Assembly (NCBI RefSeq): GCF_003315205.1
Contig: NZ_QNRR01000007.1
Coordinates: forward strand, 62,001 to 126,000
From: Roseimicrobium gellanilyticum
Lineage (GTDB): Bacteria > Verrucomicrobiota > Verrucomicrobiia > Verrucomicrobiales > Verrucomicrobiaceae
Length of the DNA: 64,000 nucleotides
Direction of reading: 5' to 3'
The position numbers and the translations under genes are program-made. This document shows, piece by piece, positions 60,048 through 64,000 of the stretch. Below the pieces are notes generated by a model. It ran no database searches. It was not told where the DNA came from and worked only from the letters and a program-made list of their open reading frames with translations. Each line of letters opens with the position of its first letter. Position 1 is the first letter of the stretch.

Positions 60048-60965
60048 ATGGGAGCCTTTCTCAGATCACTGGCAGGAGAGAACACATTCGAGTTGGACGA
60101 TTTTAATCTCGTCGGTCGTGGCGAAGAGGCTACGATCCGCTTGGGTGACGCGGGGGTGTCCCGGCAACACGCCACCATCCGCCGGGAGGGGGTGCATTAC
60201 TGGCTGGTGGATCTGGGCAGTGCCAACGGCAGCTACGTGAATGATGTGGCGCTCACCACGGCGCGGGTATTGCGCGACGGCGACCGCCTGCAGTTCGGTA
60301 GCGCCATCTACCTCTTCGACCAGAGCGAAAGCACCATCTCCAACCACGACACCACCATGGTGGGCATGAAGACGCAGGTTCTGCGCCGCGCCCCCGTGCC
60401 GGTGAAGACCGCCCAGGCCACACTGCTGGTGGGCGACTTGAAGGGATTCACCCAACTCGGAGCCCAGCTCAGCGCCGAGCAGCTCGCCGATGTGCTGCGC
60501 GAGTGGTACGCCGACTGCAACGCCATCATGAAGCGTAGTGGAGCGATGATCGACAAGTTCATCGGTGACTGCGTCTTTGCCTATTGGCCGGGCATTGAGC
60601 TGGACATCCGCTCCCGTGCCGTCGAGGCCGCTCGCCAGCTGCGCCAGACCGAGCTGGATGCCTCCTCACCCACGCGGAAAATGCTGCGTGAGACACGGAA
60701 TATCGTGCTCGATTGTCGCATCGGCCTGCATTTGGGCGAGGTGGCGTTCGGAGCCATGGGCAAGGGCATCAACACCGCTCTTGGCGACGCCGTGAACCTG
60801 GCTTTCCGCATCGAGGGGCTGACCCGCCAGACGAACAAGGCCGTGCTCGTGAGCGCTGCCTTCCTCAATGGCTGGGAGGCCGGAGCCACGCAGTTTGAGT
60901 CCTGTGGACCCCACGAGGTAAAAGGACACCCGGACAAGGTGGAAGTCTTCTCGCTGAAGGACTAA
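60048..60965 (+). CDS. FHA domain-adenylate cyclase fusion
   Basis: The 305-residue soluble protein begins with an FHA domain (about 18-92): LVGRGEE, SRQHATI and DLGSANGSYVN. A class III nucleotide cyclase follows (about 120-305). The catalytic residues are present: metal ligands Asp130 (GDLKGFT) and Asp174 (FIGD), purine-selecting Lys170 and Asp247, and transition-state residues Asn250 and Arg254 in VNLAFR. The Lys/Asp pair points to cAMP rather than cGMP. An FHA domain suggests control by phosphothreonine proteins, linking it to the kinase cluster in principle. A strong terminator lies 46 bases past the stop. Confidence 0.9.
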   Translation: MGAFLRSLAGENTFELDDFNLVGRGEEATIRLGDAGVSRQHATIRREGVHYWLVDLGSANGSYVNDVALTTARVLRDGDRLQFGSAIYLFDQSESTISNHDTTMVGMKTQVLRRAPVPVKTAQATLLVGDLKGFTQLGAQLSAEQLADVLREWYADCNAIMKRSGAMIDKFIGDCVFAYWPGIELDIRSRAVEAARQLRQTELDASSPTRKMLRETRNIVLDCRIGLHLGEVAFGAMGKGINTALGDAVNLAFRIEGLTRQTNKAVLVSAAFLNGWEAGATQFESCGPHEVKGHPDKVEVFSLKD

Positions 60966-61010
60966 TCGGGCAAAGGGCGCGCTCAAAGGCGCTCCGAGGC
61001 TGGTAAGTGG

Positions 61011-61041
61011 AAAAAAGATCCGAAATTTTCGGATCTTTTTT
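61011..61041. terminator. Rho-independent terminator after the cyclase gene
   Basis: A perfect inverted repeat (15-base arms at 61011-61025 and 61027-61041) folds into a hairpin with GATCCGAA in the stem, preceded by six A and followed by six T. The A-run/T-run symmetry means it can end transcription in both directions. Confidence 0.88.
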
Positions 61042-61161
61042 GTCACGACTTGGGATCGGGTCACATCCAGTGCTGGTCCACCACAGTGGACCGCAGAGCG
61101 GCCGTGCAAGCTGCCATGCTTCACTCGTCACTAGTCCGTCCGTCCACCACCCACTGTGTCC

Positions 61162-61551
61162 ATGAACAATCCTGCTCGCCTTGCGGCAGTCGGCTCCCTG
61201 GCTGCGGCGTCTCTCCTCTCATCTTGTGTTTACCCGTATCCGTATCCGTATGCCGGCCCCAATGAAGCCCGCGGCACGGTGATTGGCGCTGCCACCGGTG
61301 CCATTGCCGGGGGAATCATCGGTCACCAGAGCTGTAATGGACTGGAAGGTGCCCTCATTGGAGGTGCTCTCGGTTCGCTGGCTGGCGCGGTGATTGGGAA
61401 CGCTCAGGATAACTATTACGGCCCGCCACCTCCCGGCTACTACTACGGCCCGCGTCCTGTGGCCCGTGTGTACGGCGGCTACACCTACGGTCCCGGCTGC
61501 TACGACTCCTGCCCGCCTCCCTACTACGGCCGCAGATATCATTGCTGGTAG
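61162..61551 (+). CDS. Glycine-zipper lipoprotein with Tyr/Pro-rich tail
   Basis: The 129-residue protein has a lipoprotein signal ending LLSSC (Cys22) and then YPYPYPYAGP. A glycine zipper (about 40-75) with GAATGAIAGGIIGHQS and GALIGGALGSLAGAVIGN matches small outer-membrane lipoproteins. The tail (about 80-129) is rich in Tyr, Pro and Gly and includes four Cys (two in CYDSC). It is a paralogue of the protein encoded at 21915-22241. The start was set at 61162; a GTG two codons earlier is possible. It is a single gene after a strong terminator. Confidence 0.75.
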   Translation: MNNPARLAAVGSLAAASLLSSCVYPYPYPYAGPNEARGTVIGAATGAIAGGIIGHQSCNGLEGALIGGALGSLAGAVIGNAQDNYYGPPPPGYYYGPRPVARVYGGYTYGPGCYDSCPPPYYGRRYHCW

Positions 61552-61725
61552 TGAGGATGGCGCGCTGGGTGGATTCACGAAATGGGGGAGGGGTGCCCTC
61601 GATCCTTGAGGAATTCCTGCTTTCCCTTGGCGCGGTGACAGCGCTCCCCCCAAGGAACGGGGACACCCTTGTCTCCTCAGTGATGCGTCTCCTGACGAAC
61701 CAACTTTTCTGGCTCCATATGCGGG

Positions 61726-62781
61726 CTACTTTGGTTGCACCAGCCCTTGAAATCCGGACGATTCCCGTGTGCGTCTCACCCCGTCCTCAGTCAGCCAGAC
61801 AAATCGGGCCACGGTACCTTGCGATTTCTCCGCCACACGGAGCCCTTTCTCCACCCCCAGCACGCATAGCGCGGTAGCCAATCCATCACTGGTAGTCGCA
61901 TCCGGTGAGATCACTGTACAGGCGATGCGATCCGTGAGTCCCAGTCCCGTCCTCGGGTCCACAATGTGGGAGTACCGCTTGCCGTCCAGTTCCACAAACT
62001 GATGCAGATCCCCTGAGGTGGAGCAGCCGCAGTTCTTCAGCATGACGTGCGTGAGCTGCTCCTTCTCTTCCGGCGCCTCAAACGTTCGTAGCGCTACGTC
62101 CCAGCCAGCCTTGCCAGGCGGAGCATCTCCGGCGGCGACGTCACCGCTCCCTGCCACGAGTGCTCGAGTGATCCCGTGCTCCTTCAAGACAGCCAGCGCG
62201 GCATCTGCCGCGAAGCCTTTGCCGATGCCTCCAAGATCCAGGAGCAGACCTTCCTTCATCTTGGTCACGGTGCGTTCTTTCTCGTCGAGTTTGACGGCAC
62301 TCCAATCCGTCATGGCGATCGCCCTTTGCGTCTGCTCTGCGGTGGGCAGTTTCTTCTGCCTCCGTGCGCGCCGCCAGTGCTGGATGGCATAGGTGGCCGT
62401 GATATCGAAGGCGCCATCCGTCTGAGCTGAAATCTCAGATGAACGGGCAACGAGAACGAAGAGGTCTTCGCTTACCTTTATCGGCGAGTTCGCCGGCGCT
62501 TTGTTCAACCGGCTGAGTTCACTCTCGGGGAGATAGTCCGACGCACATTGATTGAGCGCCTCAATGCGTTGGAATGCCGCCTCCGCTGCCTTCTCCGCCA
62601 CGGTGGCGTCTTGTGCATAGAGCTCGATGCGAAACACCGAGCCCATCGCTGGCCTTGAGTAGGAATGGCGCTGCAGGTCACCCGCGTGCGCGGCAATGCC
62701 GAACAGCGCAAGGCACGCGAAAATAAAAATGCCGCGTACTATCCCGGCACACCGGGGAGCACGCGGCATCTTCGAAAACAT
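61726..62781 (-). CDS. apbE: FAD:protein FMN transferase (ApbE)
   Basis: The 351-residue enzyme attaches FMN from FAD to a Thr or Ser of target proteins in the periplasm. It has a signal peptide (about 12-33, ending AHA) and family motifs: SRPAMGSVFRIELY, DGAFDIT, LLLDLGGIGKGFAAD, the RYSHIVDPRTG block and the metal-binding SDGLATALCVLG near the end. Length is normal. The upstream gene, with a cytochrome c/FGE product, stops 7 bases before its start, so the two are probably co-translated, which suggests a link to periplasmic redox proteins. The flavinylated target is not evident in this window. Confidence 0.92.
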   Translation of the reverse strand: MFSKMPRAPRCAGIVRGIFIFACLALFGIAAHAGDLQRHSYSRPAMGSVFRIELYAQDATVAEKAAEAAFQRIEALNQCASDYLPESELSRLNKAPANSPIKVSEDLFVLVARSSEISAQTDGAFDITATYAIQHWRRARRQKKLPTAEQTQRAIAMTDWSAVKLDEKERTVTKMKEGLLLDLGGIGKGFAADAALAVLKEHGITRALVAGSGDVAAGDAPPGKAGWDVALRTFEAPEEKEQLTHVMLKNCGCSTSGDLHQFVELDGKRYSHIVDPRTGLGLTDRIACTVISPDATTSDGLATALCVLGVEKGLRVAEKSQGTVARFVWLTEDGVRRTRESSGFQGLVQPK

Positions 62782-62788
62782 GGGAGGA

Positions 62789-64000
62789 CTACTCCTTCTC
62801 CACGCCGTTGTTCCAGTACTTGTACATCTCCTCAGCCGTGGGGATCTCCAGCGGGCGGACGAGGCGGAAGCCGAGGAACTTGGCGTCAGTCAGGTACCAG
62901 ATGCTCTTGGGAAGCTGGGGGTCCTGCTGCTTCCAATCAGCATGAGAGGCGCGACGGAAGGCGGCACGCAGCTTGTCCGGATCATCATCGAAGGAACCTC
63001 CGCGGGCCGTGTGAGGATAGGGCTTGGTGGAGGGCACATAGTAGCCCGTGGCCTTGTCACCCAGAGCCGCGAGGTTCTTGAGGTAGTCCGGCTGATACTG
63101 GTCAAGCGTCCACTCGGCCACGTTGCCCAGGATGTCATGCAGGCCCCAGGGATTGGGTCCCTTCTGGCCGACCTTCGCGTACTGGAAGTTCGGAGCGTTG
63201 TCGTAGTACCACTCGTGGTCCTTCGCCTTGGAGACGTCATCGCCCCAGTAGTAGGCGGTGGTGGTGCCGGCGCGTGCAGCGTACTCCCATTCTTCTTCGG
63301 TGGGCAGGCGGTAAAAGTGACCGGTCTGGGCGCTCAGCCACTGGCAGTATTTGTTCGCCGCGTGCTGGGTCATGGAGATGGCAGGATAGCCGTCCGTGCC
63401 CATGCCGAAGCTCATTTCCGTGTACGGCGTGGTGGGCTGGGAGGTGATCTCCGTGATGGCGTCGTCCGGATTGAACTTCTGCTTCGAGCCATCCTTGTTG
63501 CGGCCCACATCCGTGATCATGAAGGGGAGATACTCGTCCCACGTGACCTCGAACTTGCCCATCCAGAAGGGCTTCACCTTCACCTTCACCTGCGGACCTT
63601 CGTCGTCCTTGCGGTTCGCCTCGCTGGCCGGGCTGCCCATGAGGAACTCACCACCCTTGATGGCCACCATGCTGTAGGGCTTCTCGGTCTTCGGAACCTT
63701 GCTGTCGTAGGCCTTCATCTCCGCCTCGGCCTTTTCCTTCGAGGTCTGCACGATGAAGGCGTGAATCTTCTGCACCAGCGCCAGGTTGTCTGGATTGTTG
63801 GTGGCAGGGCCCTTCTTCTCCTTGGCCTTCAGGGTGATGTTCTCGGGCCAGACGGCGCCTTGCTCAATCCAGGCGCGCAAAAGATCCGTCTGCTCCTTCT
63901 TCAGCGGCCCGCCGCTCTTCTTGGGAGGCATGAGGTCATCGTCGTCAGCGTCGAGGGTCGTGAGACCGTAGAGGCCGGACTTTTCTGCTTCGAAGGGGAT
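62789..64000 (-). CDS. Cytochrome c-type/FGE-sulfatase-like protein (start outside window)
   Basis: The gene runs past the right edge; 403 C-terminal residues are visible. The first part, LDADDDDLMPPKKSGGPLKKEQ and LLRAWIEQGAVWPE, is the end of a planctomycete-type cytochrome c module; the haem CxxCH would lie outside. An FGE-sulfatase-like domain follows, with GGEFLMGSPASEA, FEVTWDEYLPF, YRLPTEEEWEYAARAG, LHDILGNVAEWT, ARGGSFDDDPD and LGFRLVRP. The cysteines of catalytic FGE are missing, so it is probably a binding domain. It is followed by apbE. Confidence 0.85.
   Translation of the reverse strand: MPFEAEKSGLYGLTTLDADDDDLMPPKKSGGPLKKEQTDLLRAWIEQGAVWPENITLKAKEKKGPATNNPDNLALVQKIHAFIVQTSKEKAEAEMKAYDSKVPKTEKPYSMVAIKGGEFLMGSPASEANRKDDEGPQVKVKVKPFWMGKFEVTWDEYLPFMITDVGRNKDGSKQKFNPDDAITEITSQPTTPYTEMSFGMGTDGYPAISMTQHAANKYCQWLSAQTGHFYRLPTEEEWEYAARAGTTTAYYWGDDVSKAKDHEWYYDNAPNFQYAKVGQKGPNPWGLHDILGNVAEWTLDQYQPDYLKNLAALGDKATGYYVPSTKPYPHTARGGSFDDDPDKLRAAFRRASHADWKQQDPQLPKSIWYLTDAKFLGFRLVRPLEIPTAEEMYKYWNNGVEKE

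Overview
The window looks like a chromosomal segment of a Verrucomicrobiota bacterium, probably of the Verrucomicrobium/Roseimicrobium type. The support is family content: a complete Verru_Chthon cassette (proteins A-D) next to a giant autotransporter-repeat protein with a PEP-CTERM tail, planctomycete-type cytochrome c modules, many FGE-sulfatase-like domains, long ECF sigma factors and several secreted proteins of unknown function. Most start codons lack a Shine-Dalgarno sequence and follow CAC/CATC-rich leaders. No tRNA, rRNA, CRISPR array, prophage or intact insertion sequence was seen.

Layout. (1) 1-569: no intact gene; a broken IS5-type transposase tail lies on the minus strand. (2) 570-22241: twenty minus-strand genes. 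The core (5167-21040) encodes membrane-linked Ser/Thr phosphosignalling: three protein kinases, two PP2C phosphatases, FHA proteins, two VWA proteins, a trypsin-like protease fused to FHA, a MotA/TolQ/ExbB-like channel protein and a secreted Ppx/GppA-like protein. An ECF sigma factor, another FHA protein and small envelope proteins follow. (3) 22242-23196: a G-rich non-coding stretch with a long inverted repeat and a possible transposase tail. (4) 23197-24426: a secreted protein with an NlpC/P60-like Cys-His-Asn pattern. (5) 24666-44638: a 4352-residue beta-helix protein with two ~3.4 kb internal repeats, then Verru_Chthon A-B-C-D, which resemble type II secretion minor pseudopilins. (6) 44734-46580: a convergent NarL-type two-component pair. 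(7) 46932-51061: an iron-type ABC transporter lacking an ATPase gene here. (8) 51215-64000: a PQQ-type propeller protein, a leucine-rich lipoprotein, GlgC, a cytochrome c-LRR protein, an extended LptF/G permease, an FHA-adenylate cyclase, a glycine-zipper lipoprotein, ApbE and a truncated cytochrome c/FGE protein.

How the parts may work together. In region 2 the kinases and phosphatases would set phosphothreonine marks read by the FHA proteins. The ExbB-like protein and the VWA protein with an ExbD-like membrane helix could form a proton-driven unit whose activity is gated by phosphorylation. The set resembles the phosphoregulation of type VI secretion, but no type VI structural gene is present. 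In region 5 the pseudopilin-like cassette may serve export or surface display of the giant protein. Both proposals are inference from domain content and gene order.
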